Below are positions 21,550 through 32,455 of a stretch of 64,000 bases of DNA, piece by piece. The position numbers and the translations under genes were made by a program. The notes under the pieces were generated by a model, which saw only the letters and a list, made by a program, of their open reading frames with translations, did no database searches and had not been told where the DNA came from. The stretch is from positions 778,930-842,929 of the forward strand of contig CAJRBF020000003.1 in the NCBI GenBank assembly GCA_907165275.2. Reading direction: 5' to 3'. Source of the stretch: Zygaena filipendulae. Taxonomy: Eukaryota > Arthropoda > Insecta > Lepidoptera > Zygaenidae. Positions within the stretch are counted from its first letter, which is position 1. Every line of letters starts with the position of its first letter.

Positions 21550-22440
21550 AGCTTCAAATCCAATCACAGTTGGTACAGTAGTGATAGTAGAGACGGATAA
21601 CGTTCCCCCGCTTCACTGGCCGTTGGGCATTGTCGTTGCCACTTACCCTGGTGATGATGGTGTCTGCCGGGTAGTTTCTGTCAAGACGGCAACAGGGACA
21701 TACAAACGACCTGTTGTACGCATTTTCCCGCTTCCTACTCAATAAATTTAATATCATCCCGCTTTAATTATTACTAGTAATACCGCTCCGCAATATTTTC
21801 TACATAATAATTTATGTTTTGCGTTAAATTCTCAGATTAACTGTATGTTTATTAATGCAACGTAATAAAGACATATGTGGCGAATTGCCAAGCTCTCGGT
21901 GGGCAACATTACGGCCTGCGATCAGAGAGCCGTGTGACACATGTCTAGTGTAACTTACCCCCCCCTCGCGCGACTTTCTCCGATCTACTTCTTACTACGA
22001 TGATCTCTAATTTGGCCTGATTGTCTAGTGGTTAGGACTCTAATTTCGTTGTGTGCAGTAACCTGTGATCCTTTTAGGTTGAGATTGAACTATCGTCTTA
22101 GTATTTGCATCATAGTTTTGGTTAAGTTTATAGCTAAGATTCTAAGGTTAATACATGAACGATCTCTAATTTATGTTTAGCGAGTACACGAACGATTTTA
22201 GACTAGTACACGGACGAATCCCTATTTTTATTGCTTTCGTGCGACCTCTTTCCTAACTTTAGGTGGATGATGTATTTTTAGTTTACCTATGTGGATGATC
22301 TACTTTTAGTTTATTTATGTGGATGATCTAGTTTAGTTAGTTTGTTTGTGACGACCTGCCTCCCTAACATTATATCGATGTTCTATTTTATTAGTTTGTT
22401 TCCGGCCTAATTCATTAGTTTGTATTGACGACCTAATCTA
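21550..22440. repeat. Second copy of a tandem duplication (Pao tail + Gypsy-2 start + LTR-A start)
   Basis: 21550-21805 repeats the Pao coding end (19592-19843), including its last 64 codons and stop. It then jumps with shared 'tttct' to sequence equal to 20895 onward: unique DNA, the first 73 bp of the Gypsy-2 LTR, CTAG, and the start of the reverse LTR-A. The interval 19844-20894 (Pao LTR and the possible exons) is absent in copy 2. The duplicated unit was therefore about 1.96 kb, with a 1.05-kb deletion in one copy. Confidence 0.85.
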
Positions 22441-24642
22441 TTGGCTTGTAGGCTAAGTTTGAATAATCTTGACCATAATGTTTGGCTATCTCTACAGTTT
22501 GTTTTAGGTTGTGTTTGTCGGTTTAACCCCGGTCAACATCTCGTCAAAAGCTACCATTCCTGGCTCAGATGGCTCAGACATTGCCAGGACGCATAAATAT
22601 ATATAATAAACCACCCAGACGATTCTATTCCAAGGTCGACCAGATTTTGTCCCCTCAGCATGACGCAAGCATTGGCCACAGGAACCTCAAGTACTACGTG
22701 AAATGATTGTTGGCACTGCAACCAATCCCGACGTCAAACCGAAGGTAAGGCTTCCAGTTAATACATAAGTATTCGCCGGAAGGTGGTATAGCCCCTCCTG
22801 CGCTATTCCACGGTGATGACCATCCAGCACAATGCCTTCGTCACCTCCCCCTCCTGTTTCACAAGGTAGAGGATCATTCTAGATGGTTACATCTAAGATC
22901 ATTCACCAGCGTCCATTTCAGGAATCCAGTGAGGAGACTGTACGTCCCCAGTCCGAAGACTACCGCCGCGTTGGAGCCATGGTGAGCCCTTGAATATGTG
23001 CCAGCCCGAAGACCAGGGTTGGGTGGGACCACCACAAACCAAACCCCAGCACAGTGATCCAAAATTGTATGTGTGTGTTATCGGAGACCAATCTCTCCCT
23101 GGAACCTGGAACTTCAGCTGATGCACTCTCTGTCATACTGCAAGCAGTAAGGCCGTAGCTGTAGAGTTGAATAGCTCTCTCTCCCCTGTGAACCCATTCG
23201 GGTATCCAACTCGTTCTGCCACATCAGAACATTGGCAAGCACATCGTGTTGAAAAACACAAAGGTTGCCGAGAATCTAGCGTCAGCGACGAGGTCGCCAA
23301 CAGCCGATCCCCCAGCCTCTGCACAACGGTCTCGATCGCAAAGCGCAGGGACCTACGTAAGCATACATGTGGTTGCGAGTCACAGTAGCTCCAGTCTGTC
23401 TCCGCAGCCAGCAATCGAGCCACAGAGCGCATTGGCCCATCAGTAATGTTTATAATAAAAAGAAAGGTAAAACAGAAAGAAGAGCGAACAACCCTTCCCT
23501 GGTGTAGGAGAGGGCCGGCATCTCCAGTCAGCCGCATCGGTGATTTGTAGATTGAATAACACGGAAGGCGTTGTTATTCAAGGTAAGGTACAAGGCGCAC
23601 AACGAAACTCGTCACGGCGCAGATGACTCAAGGCGCGGATTTTTACCCATCTACGCCATCATACGCTCGCGACGTGCAATGTCCAACCGTTCAAGATTAG
23701 AGTTCCGTTTGCTTCGAGCCTATTTGGTACTGTGATTTGAAGATCCTTCCTCGTGACTAATGTTTTTAGGTCTACGCTCGAGATATCCTAACGGACGTCA
23801 AGTGCACTGACAGACCTTCGCACAAAAACATTAAATCACTCTGCGCTATCGCTCGCTCAACAAGACCATTCGTAACGAACCGTCTTTTGTAATGATAAAA
23901 TCAATACAAATATTCTACTCAAAGCATCTCGTATCACATGCGACCACCAAGTATCACAATCGCGCATGCTCGCCTCTGCACAACGCAATCAGGACACAAT
24001 GCGTAATGACGAAACTGTCAGGTCGCGTGTACGAATCCTTGCACAAACCGATAAATCGTTCTGCGCGCAGACCGCTCGACCACGACGTACTTTGCATGTA
24101 TATTATTTATTAAAAAATTTGTATGAGAAAATAAATTTTATGTTTGATAAATGTGCAATAATATTATATTTATTGTCCCTTAGACGTTCCCTCCCCAGCG
24201 CATTCGTTTATTATTACACTATTATCAATTTACTTTCCCAACAAACTTTTGTCGTCAGAACATTTTTTTACCTCCGTATTCCCCGTAGATATACGGCCCG
24301 TGGATACTGACGGTGCGCTCGGCCCTGTATTCCGAGACGCCTGCAATGGGGGGATTCGTGTTTTTCAACTTGTTCCTATACTCTCGAAATTCAATATACA
24401 TTTGGTATTCCCTAATACAAGCACTTTCTATCATATAACATTTTGCCCTATCTCTTTCAGTTTCAGAGTTATTATTGACAAATGTACTAAAACTTGTTTT
24501 TGATGTAATTTGTACCGCAATGTCCTCTAATATGTTTTAAATGTAATTTTATAGGTGTATTTTATTATCTTCTATACTTTAACAATTATTTAAGTTTTTA
24601 ATTATAACCAAAAAAATTTGTAGGACCTTATGGGTCGTCACA
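21949..24642 (-). mobile_element. Complete solo LTR of family A (2694 bp), reverse
   Basis: The element reads on the minus strand from TGTGACGACCCATAAGG (24642) to GTAAGTTACA (21949). It is flanked by CTAG on both sides (21945-21948, 24643-24646), a 4-bp target duplication. It aligns end to end with the LTRs of the family A element at 34931-61368, which defines the LTR as about 2.69 kb. No internal sequence remains, so it formed by LTR-LTR recombination. A 134-codon ATG frame at 23133-23537 matches the 144-codon frame in the other copies. Confidence 0.92.
22014..22087 (+). other. tRNA-His-like stretch in the solo LTR-A
   Basis: Same sequence as 21119-21192 with one substitution (cctgtgatcc). 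Relative to the LTR element it is antisense. Confidence 0.65.
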
Positions 24643-24866
24643 CTAGCTAATCTCTGGGTAACACTATCGAAAGGACTTCATAAGTTATATCTAGTTAATT
24701 TGTGTTCTCAATCACCCGATCGCATTAATTATTAAATTGTACCTATTTTATAACTGTAGTTAAATATGAGACTGATATACTGATTATACGTGTGATATAA
24801 TATACGTAAGTGGATCGTTCGGTAAGACTTTGATTTGATATGAACCCACTCAACAACTCCCAAAAC

Positions 24867-24884
24867 TGGTGACCCCGACGTGAT
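24867..24884 (+). other. Gypsy-2 primer-binding site (tRNA-Trp)
   Basis: TGGTGACCCCGACGTGAT is complementary over 18 nt to the 3' end of insect tRNA-Trp (from memory). It lies directly after the LTR, as in CsRn1-clade elements. Confidence 0.85.
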
Positions 24885-25860
24885 ATGAACGCGCACGTTT
24901 TTAAAACGGAAAACTGACCTCCTTCAAGCATATCCGCAACAAATAATTAATTGGATCGGCTGCAAAACAAATCGACAATTCAACACCATGGTATGATGCA
25001 AAATACCTACCATCACGATGACGGTGCAATTAGAGTTTAGACCTGAGTGCATGAAAACTCCCACTGCAGCGATTATCTAGAAATGCTCCTGCACATACAT
25101 CACATCTCAACAAAGTTGAAATTACACCCAAGCATTGTTTGTCAAAGAAATAAGTGAAATTCCTGACTCCTATCCTACTGAGAAGTTATCATTATAAACG
25201 GTTTTGGACTACCTACCGCATGTAACAAAAACTGTTGACTGTGCCTATACTAAATACTAGAACCTACTTATACATCAACAGTCTTGGACTTCTTCAGTGC
25301 ATGCAAATAACTGTGATCATACTAAGTGTTTGCCCCTGGTATCCGTTTTTCATTATAACTTGTTTTGTGTCATCGTTGTATGTGCTAAGGTTTTTGGCAA
25401 CTGCTCATGGTATTGCTAATATGTGTGATTGCCTGGTGAGATAGATGTATTTCATAACTTATACTTATTGTCTCTTTGTAACCTAACAATTTTAGATATA
25501 CAGGGCATTGCATATTTTATACTGTATAACAAACTTATTAATTCCAATAATTACTAAAACTTTGTTATTTTAACCTTTGCATAGGATTAATTGTGGTCTA
25601 AATGATTGGTCTGGTGCTAAATAATTTAACTATAGGTTTTTAACTATGATTTTTTTTGTTTTGTTTAACCGCATGCACCAACTAAAGTTTGTGCTATCAT
25701 TAAGGTGCTAGTATTACAAACAACTGTACTATATTATTATCATTTTGTTTTCTGTATGTCTTGCTACTATAGTGTTACTCTGTGAATGTTGGTTTATGTT
25801 CCTTACTGTTAATTCTTATTATTTTGCATTTTACTTAGCCTTATCATAATATAATTTAAC
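24885..25860 (+). other. Gypsy-2 leader
   Basis: About 976 bp between primer site and gag. It contains no protein motif; short AT-rich frames are ignored. The leader is long for the class and may hold packaging signals, none recognisable by eye. Confidence 0.5.
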
Positions 25861-26673
25861 ATGCCTGATAGCGATAGTAAAACACCAACCCCTACTGAGG
25901 ATCGGAGCCCTCAGGTTTCGCACATTGCATTAAAGCTTCCACCTTTCTGGCCTGGGCGCGTGGTGGCTTGGTTTGCGCAAGCGGAGGCAAATTTTGAAAT
26001 TTCAGGTATCAAAACTGACAACACTAAATACTGCCACGTGTTAACCGCCCTTCCTGAACGGGTAGCAGCCGACATCGAGGACATCCTTTTTGACCCTCCA
26101 AAAGACAATAAATATAATTTCTTGAAATCCGAACTTGTCCGTAGATTGTCTGTTTCAGAAGAAAAGCGTGTTAATCAGCTGTTGGGTGATGTAGAGCTAG
26201 GCGAGCGTAAGCCATCGCAGTTCTTGCGCCACCTTCGCTCGCTTGCTGGTTCCAGTCTCCAAGATGAGTCCATCCTCCGTCAACTCTGGCTGAGGCGTCT
26301 TCCTCAGCAGGTTCAAGTCATCCTTGCTGCCCAGGCTGACCTGTCATTAACAAAGGTTGCCGAGTTAGCAGACCTCATCGTGGAGGTATCACCATCTACT
26401 CATTCTGTTCTTGCTGCTAGCACATCTGTTCCAGATGATCCCCTGCAGGCCATCAGTCGCAGATTAGATCAACTGGCGGAACAAGTGGCAGCAACGAACA
26501 GCGGTCGCGGTCCACACCGCAGCAATAGAAGCAACTCTCGGTCACGATCCAAATCTAGAGACCGCCCAACTTCAAACCTCTGCTGGTACCATAGCAGATT
26601 CAAATCAAAGGCTAACCGCTGCACAAAACCTTGCAGCTGGAAGCCAGCGGAAAACTCGCAAGACAGTCAGTGA
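25861..26673 (+). CDS. gag: Gypsy-2 Gag, CHCC-type
   Basis: ATG at 25861 opens 270 codons. A capsid-like helical region starts IALKLPPFWPGRVVAWFAQA and contains LPERVAADIED, LLGDVELGERKPSQFLRHL and LWLRRLPQQVQVIL. A Ser/Arg-rich basic stretch (residues about 218-240) precedes a C...H.........C...C knuckle (CWYHSRFKSKANRCTKPC) instead of the common CCHC. That CHCC spacing is a CsRn1-clade trait. Gag assembles the particle and binds RNA. It overlaps the protease frame by 43 nt in the -1 phase, so pol would need ribosomal slippage. The frame is intact. Confidence 0.85.
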   Translation: MPDSDSKTPTPTEDRSPQVSHIALKLPPFWPGRVVAWFAQAEANFEISGIKTDNTKYCHVLTALPERVAADIEDILFDPPKDNKYNFLKSELVRRLSVSEEKRVNQLLGDVELGERKPSQFLRHLRSLAGSSLQDESILRQLWLRRLPQQVQVILAAQADLSLTKVAELADLIVEVSPSTHSVLAASTSVPDDPLQAISRRLDQLAEQVAATNSGRGPHRSNRSNSRSRSKSRDRPTSNLCWYHSRFKSKANRCTKPCSWKPAENSQDSQ

Positions 26674-26951
26674 CGGCGACTGCTGACTGTTCCCTACAGA
26701 ACCCGGTAAGTCGCCGTTTATTTGTTACTGACGTTAACAGTAAGCGTCGATTCCTAATCGATACCGGATCTGACATCTGTTGCTACCCAAAATCTGCCAT
26801 CCGAGGCAAACTTGATGTTGCAGACTACGACCTCAGGGCTGCCAATGGGAGCACAATAAAAACGTATGGCCTTTTAACCGTGACGTTAAATCTGGGACTG
26901 CGCCGCGACTTAAGTGGTCATTCGTCATCGCCGATGTTGGCGTCGCAATAA
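26631..26951 (+). pseudogene. Gypsy-2 protease, frameshifted
   Basis: The frame (-1 relative to gag) carries VTDVNSKRRFLIDTGSDICC with the catalytic DTGS, then LRAANGSTIKTYG and LNLGLRR. A small indel near 26905 moves the rest of the domain (VIADVGVAIIGSDFL) to another frame, which then runs into RT. The retropepsin is otherwise normal in layout. Confidence 0.8.
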
Positions 26952-28270
26952 TCGGGTCTGATTTCCTGTCACACTATCACCTGCTCCCTGACTGCACCAA
27001 TAGACGCCTTGTCGACGCTAAAACAGGTCTATCAAGCCATGGCAATGTTGCCATAGTTGATCAAACCAGTGTCAGAGCAGTGATGGACACGAGTTACGAC
27101 CCAATTTACCTAAAAATCTTGGCAGACATCCCAGATATCACTCGGCCGCCCGGAGTGCCACGAGAGGTGAAGCATAACACCGTACACCGGATCATCACGA
27201 CTGATGGCCCCCCTGTCGCTGCCCGCCCTCGTCGCCTCGCACCTCAGAAACTGAAAGCCGCCCAAAAGGAATTCGCCGAAATGATGTCGTCAGGTACTGC
27301 ACGACCATCTAAAAGTCCGTGGTCGTCACCGCTGCATATGACTCCCAAGAAGGATGCTTCTTGGTGTCCATGTGGTGACTACCGCGCCTTAAACGCACGC
27401 ACGGTCCCGGACCGCTATCCCGTTAGACATATAGGGGATTTCAATCAAAACTTGGCTGGCTCGTCTGTTTTCTCTACGGTTGACCTTATAAAAGCTTACC
27501 AACAGATTCCCGTGCACACAGACGATATTTGCAAAACTGCCATCATAACACCATTTGGGCTCTTTGAATTCCCTTATATGTCGTTTGGGTTACGGAACGC
27601 GGGCCAAACCTTCCAACGATTTGTTGATGGTATGGTGCGTGGTCTGGACTTTTGTTATCCCTATGTTGATGACATTTTAGTGTTTTCCCGCTCCCCCTCC
27701 GAGCATGAGGAGCACCTGAGAATCCTCTTCGAGAAACTGCGAGAGTTTGGCATGGTGATCAATCCATCTAAATGTGTTTTCGGTGCACAGGAGGTAACTT
27801 TTCTGGGTTATCGCATCAATGCTCATGGCACGCGACCGCTTGAAGACCGCATTAAGGCCCTCCTCGAATTCCCTGCGCCGAAAACAGTCGAAGTCATGCG
27901 TAGATTTCTCGGAATGATTAATTATTACCGCCGTTTCTTACCTGGAGCGGCATCTCACCAAGCTGCACTTGTGGACGCCCTGATGAAAATGAATGGCAAG
28001 GGATCCAAGCCATTTCTTTGGACTCCCGAACTCTTGGAGAAGTTCGAGGCCTGCAAGAAAAGTTTGTCGCTTGTAACAACTTTGGCTCATCCCGACAGTA
28101 CAGCTAAACTTGGTCTATTCACAGACGCTTCCAGCACGCATGTAGGAGCGGCCCTCCAGCAGATGGTGTACGATCAGTGGAAGCCCCTAGCCTTTTTCAG
28201 CAAGAAGCATGTAATTATGTACTTGAATTTATTTTATAAGGATTGTACTCATTGTTGGAGAACCAAATAA
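26911..28270 (+). pseudogene. Gypsy-2 protease end, RT and RNase H start
   Basis: After IIGSDFL the frame enters RT: RPSKSPWSSPLHM, CGDYRALNARTVPDRYPV, STVDLIKAYQQIPV, TPFGLFEFPYMSFGLRNAGQ and the active site YVDDILVF. The connection follows (RRFLGMINYYRRFLPG) and RNase H begins with GLFTDASSTHVGAALQQ. The frame is destroyed after FFSKK by an 85-bp insertion at 28208. RT copies element RNA and RNase H removes it. Confidence 0.88.
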
Positions 28271-28292
28271 ATAAATAAATAAATAAATAAAT
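28208..28292 (+). mobile_element. 85-bp LINE/SINE stub with (AAAT)n tail
   Basis: A short insert in the RNase H domain ends in about eight (aaat) units and is flanked by AAGAAG (28202-28207 and 28293-28298). It is the 3' end of a retroposon truncated almost completely. Insert plus duplication is 91 bp, so it shifts the frame by one. Confidence 0.75.
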
Positions 28293-28298
28293 AAGAAG

Positions 28299-29969
28299 CT
28301 AACACCTCGCCAGAGCACCTGGCCTGCCTACTACAGGGAACTATTGGGAGTATACGAGGCTGTACAGCATTTCCAACACATACTAGAAGTGCAACACGCG
28401 ACTATTTACACGGACCATAAGCCCCTCATTTACGCATTCTCCCAGCGGCGTGAGAAACTTCCTCCTGCTCAGTTAAATCAACTCTCGTTTATTTCACAGT
28501 TCACGACTGACGTTGTGTACATAAGAGGCACCGAGAACGTGGTCGCCGACGCCTTGTCTCGTGTTGATGCCGTCTCACTTCTAACTGGCGACCTCAGAGA
28601 GCTAGCAGCAGCCCAGCAGGCGGACGAGTACATCCAGGAGCTCATTAAGAACGGTGGTTCTTCCCTGAAGCTGGAGAGCATACCTGTTCCAGGTACTGAA
28701 TTTACTGTTGTATGCGACACGTCAACCGGCAAACAACGGCCATTTCTGCCACCCAGCTTCCGCAGAAGCGTTTTTGAACAACTACATGGACTCAGTCACC
28801 CTGGCGCGCGGGCAACCGCACGCTTGGTGGCTGACCGCTATGTGTGGCCGTCTATGAACAAAGACATACATGCCTGGGCACGCATCTGTATTCCCTGCCA
28901 AAGGTCGAAGGTGTCTAGGCACGTAAAAACGCCTTTAGGAAGTTTCAACACTCCAACGGCCAGATTCCGCCACGTCCATTAGGACATCATAGGCCCCTTA
29001 CCTCCTACCATCGAAGGCTACACCTACTGCTTAACGGCAATCGATCGTTTCAGTCGATGGCCAGAGGTGTGGCCTCTAAGAACCATAACAGCGCTGGAAG
29101 TTGCAACCACATTTGTGTCCGGTTGGATTTCCCGCTTTGGTGTCCCCCTGCTTGTCACAACCGACCAGGGCAGGCAATTTGAGTCCGACCTCTTTAGTCG
29201 CCTCACAAAACTATGTGGTACTAAAAAGACGCGCACAACCAGCTACCACCCATGCGCGAACGGAATGGTAGAGCGACTACACCGTCAATTGAAGGCAGCG
29301 ATAATGTGCCATGAATCTTCATGGATGCAGGCTCTACCCATAGTGCTCCTCGGCATGCGCTCGGCGGTCAAGGAAGACCTAAGAGCGTCTTGCGCTGAAA
29401 TACTTTACGGTGAGCCCCTTCGCCTCCCCGGTGAATTCCTTGTTCCAGAAGCTTCCAGCCAGACTGACGACCCGTCTGATTTAGTCACTCAGCTACGCCA
29501 GCGCATGTCTGACGTGCGACCAGTCCCGGCTTCGCGACACATCGGTAATGCTGGTACACCTACTTTCATCTACAAGGAACTCCCCATTGCAACGCATGTT
29601 TTTCTTCGCGATGACTCCGTCCGTCGCGCACTTTCGACTCCCTACACAGGTCCATATCGAGTGATCTCTCGGAGAGACAAGACGATCCGTTTAGACATCA
29701 AAGGTAAGGAGGTTGAAGTCAGCCTAGACAGGGTGAAACCTGCTTACCTGGAATATCCGCTGACACCCTTCTCTGCAGTTCCTTCCAGAACAGCCACTCC
29801 TCCGAAACCAGCGAGGAGCCCCGAGTCAGGGACGACGCCCACGGTCCCACTGGCTCCTACTCCAGCTAAACACACGCCTCCCGCCTCACTTGCGCCAGCC
29901 GCGCCAGCCGCGCCACCGGTGACCAGATCGGGGCGCAGAGTTAGATTTAAACAAATCTTTGAACTATAA
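28299..29969 (+). pseudogene. Gypsy-2 RNase H end and integrase
   Basis: RNase H resumes with YRELLGVYEAVQHF, IYTDHKPLIYAF and NVVADALSRV. Integrase has HGLSHPGARAT and CIPCQRSK (zinc finger) and the catalytic D-D-E blocks (DIIGPL, TTDQGRQFES, GMVERLHRQLK). A TAG at 28980-28982 sits directly before the first catalytic Asp. The end carries a basic/Pro-rich tail (PPKPARSP, VTRSGRRVRFKQIFEL). The 241 codons on each side of the TAG are in the same frame. The polyprotein is therefore dead by three lesions in total. Confidence 0.85.
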
Positions 29970-30020
29970 TTGCCCTTTTATTTTTATTTCTTTTTCTTTC
30001 TCACCTGCGGTTCTTTTTTC

Positions 30021-30354
30021 TCCGTAGGGGGGTGGTGTGGCGAATTGCCAAGCTCTCGGTGGGCAACACTACGGCCTGCGATCAGAGAGCCGTGTGACAC
30101 ATGTCTAGCTAATCTCTGGGTAACACTATCGAAAGGACTTCATAAGTTATGTCTAGTTAATTTGTGTTCTCAATCACCCGATCGCATTAATTATTAAGTT
30201 GTACCTATTTTATAACTGGAGTTAAGTATGAGACTGATATACTGATTATACGTGTGATATAATGTACGTAATAATGTACGTAATAAATGTACGTAATAAG
30301 TGGATCGTTCGGTAAGACTTTGATTTGATATGAACCCACTCAACAACTCCCAAA
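30021..30354 (+). repeat. Gypsy-2 polypurine tract and 3' LTR
   Basis: tccgtaggggggtgg (30021-30035) precedes the LTR TGTGGCG...CCCAAA (30036-30354, about 319 bp). It is followed by CATA, the target duplication. Differences from the 5' LTR are a 27-bp repeat expansion and several point changes, so the insertion is not very recent. Confidence 0.87.
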
Positions 30355-30604
30355 CATACATGAACCATTTAAACAGAAACATGTGTGGTTATTACATATT
30401 TGCTAATCGTACCGAATGTCAAAGGTTAGTAAAAAAATAAAAATAAGTAGTAAGCGAAGCGAAGGGAAACATACAGTACAATACAGTCTCTGCTGTTGCG
30501 ATTTAGACATTGCGAGTGCTTAGAATCTTTGTGTTCACTGCGTAAGGTTATGGTGTCCTCGAGTCAATCTGATCACAAAATATGTGCTTTATTTATAACT
30601 CTGT

Positions 30605-30743
30605 GACGACTTGAGCAATCTAGCCCTAGTTTCTGATTTACAGAAGATCGTTGAGCCAATCTGGTGCCGAATTTGATTCGGCGACGACTTGAGCAATCTA
30701 GCCTGAAAATCTGAAATTTTGAAGATCGTTGAGCCAATCTGGT
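30605..30743. repeat. Two imperfect repeats, period 78 bp
   Basis: gacgacttgagcaatctagc ... gaagatcgttgagccaatct occurs at 30605-30665 and 30683-30743. Each unit also holds an internal near-inverted pair (gagcaatct / agatcgttgagc). Confidence 0.75.
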
Positions 30744-31176
30744 ACTGAGTTTAAATATATGCTTCAACATTAACTGTGGAGAGACACCTGACAATATAGT
30801 GAACATAATAGTTTCTAACATAAGTATAATTCAATTATTAAATTCAAAGTTTTTACGTATAACTTGTATGTGCTTGTGTGTGAAGAAAATACTTAATAGT
30901 TCACATGATGGTTCCGCGGTACAGGCAGATAATTCAGGTATGTTTTTATTTATTCATAATAACTAAACATGCAAACGGATTATTATTGTTTGTTTTTTGT
31001 TGTACGATCGACAGGTGAATCTTTTGCATGATCCATCGGACGGATAATTTTTTTAAATCAGTATATTATAATAATTATTGTTTTCACCGCTCCTGGCGAA
31101 AAACGACATTCGTTGTTTTGTTGCATGGTTGATCAAACAAATGATCGATCCGACAAATGAATCTTTTTGAGTGATA

Positions 31177-31271
31177 TGTATTGAATGTTCTAGATCGCTG
31201 GAGTTCTTTCGCGAGCGAGCTCGCGCTCGCTCCTGGCGAAAGAACGAAAGTGGTCTAGAACATACAATACA
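31177..31271. repeat. Long imperfect hairpin
   Basis: The left arm tgtattgaatgttctaga...gttctttcgc pairs with the right arm gcgaaagaac...tctagaacatacaataca. The centre is GAGCGAGC-TCGC-GCTCGCTC, a perfect 8-bp stem with a 4-base loop. It is about 95 bp overall and may be a tiny MITE or a cruciform-prone palindrome. Confidence 0.75.
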
Positions 31272-31700
31272 CATCTACTGATCTGTTTTTATTTTATTTT
31301 ATTTTATTTGGGAAAACAAACAATCGTACATTATATACTACAACTCGATATACAGTATAACTATAAGTAAATGTACAATCCACTACGTTTCCACAAGTTA
31401 CTAGCTAATATTAGATACATTTTGGTAAAATTACGTAAAATCAATAAATGATAACAATACAGTTATATTTAATTATCATAAGTCTAGAGGTAAATAGGTA
31501 CTTAGGCTATACAAAAATTATTATCAAGTTTGGGCAAGGTGCATAATAATTTGTTTTTTAAAATTTTGTTTAGATAGGGCAAATACATCGATATCGTTAA
31601 AGTTATTATTATAAGTTTTAACCAGTCTCTGGAGCGGCGCTCTCTGTCCTGCATTTGTACGACAGGGAGTTGTAGCAAACAGCGGATAGGGGCGCGTCTC

Positions 31701-32455
31701 TCATCTCAATACTGTTCTAGGTACTGTGTAGTATAGTTTACTTATCAATTTTGGGCAATCAAACGCATTATGAACAAGTCCATGGAGTAACATTCCTTGG
31801 AGCAGCAAGCGTCTAGAGCGTAATGTTAACAGTTTAAACTTATTCAAAGCGTCTTTATACGATAACCGTTCGATGCTACATTTGTATAGCATTTCACTGA
31901 GGAACTTACGCTGAACTCTCTCAATTGCAGTCTCATATTTAATATAATAAGGGTCCCAGATCATACACGCATATTCAACTTGGGGGCGAACCAGTGAATT
32001 AAATAGATATAGGTATGTGGTTGGACGTTTAAAATCTGCCGTGGTTCTCATAACAAGATTATACATTTGGAATGATTTGGACACAATTTTGTCTATATGT
32101 AGATTTAAGTGAACTTTGCAATCAAGAAGAACGCCCAAGTCACAAATATAGGATTCCTTAAGTAGGGTTTCATTACATAGTGAATAATCATAGTTTATTA
32201 CATTTCTATTTTTAGTAAAATTTATGTATTTGCACTTAGGAATACTTAGTTTTAGCTTATTATTATTACAGTAGGCAGTTAGTCTATTTAAATCTTCCTG
32301 CAAAAGGCTACTATCCACAGTACTTTTTATTGATCTATAAACTTTAAGATCATCCGCGTATAACAAGAAATTACTATTTTTAAAGCAGTTACAAATGTCG
32401 TTTATATATATAATAAACATCAAGGGGCCCAGAATCGATCCCTGGGGAACGCCCG
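31701..32455 (-). pseudogene. LINE RT C-terminal half
   Basis: Starting inside the GVPQGSILGPL block, the frame carries MFIIYINDI, the YADD active site (NFLLYADDLKVYRSI), the thumb (DLNRLTAYCNNNKLKLSIPK, CDLGVLLD) and the C-terminal LVRPQVEYACMIWDP and RVQRKFLSEM motifs. It then stops at 31701. The palm N-terminal half and the endonuclease are gone. The ATG-like start is only an open frame. Confidence 0.8.

Larger units (their letters stand above)
21876..24864 (+). repeat. Gypsy-2 5' LTR, split by a solo LTR
   Basis: 21876-21948 and 24647-24864 together give about 291 bp matching the 3' LTR at 30036. The 3' copy has an extra 27 bp of 'gtaataaatgtac' repeats. The LTR ends ...CAACTCCCAAA without the usual CA, just before the primer site. 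Confidence 0.85.
21876..30354 (+). mobile_element. Gypsy-2: CsRn1/Kabuki-type Ty3/Gypsy element
   Basis: LTRs start TGTGGCGAATTGCC at 21876 and 30036. The flanking CATA (21872-21875 and 30355-30358) is the target duplication. Inside are a perfect tRNA-Trp primer site, gag with a CHCC knuckle and pol, all on the plus strand. These are the hallmarks of the CsRn1 clade as known from trematode CsRn1 and Bombyx Kabuki. The 5' LTR holds a nested solo LTR. The pol has a frameshift, an 85-bp insertion and a nonsense codon, so the copy is inactive. Confidence 0.9.
30359..31286. other. Unique-looking intergenic DNA
   Basis: No gene or element recognised apart from a 78-bp repeat pair and a long hairpin, listed separately. 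The direct flank of Gypsy-2 (after CATA) should correspond to the DNA before 21872. Confidence 0.4.

Noticed and set aside
24885..25860. Hydrophobic 69-codon frame in the Gypsy-2 leader as a possible membrane protein
   Set aside because: AT-rich chance frame with a GTG-type context; no counterpart in Gypsy-3.
29970..30197. Possible env-like ORF after Gypsy-2 pol
   Set aside because: Short, Phe-rich from T-rich DNA, and runs into the LTR; no signal or transmembrane pattern typical of Env.
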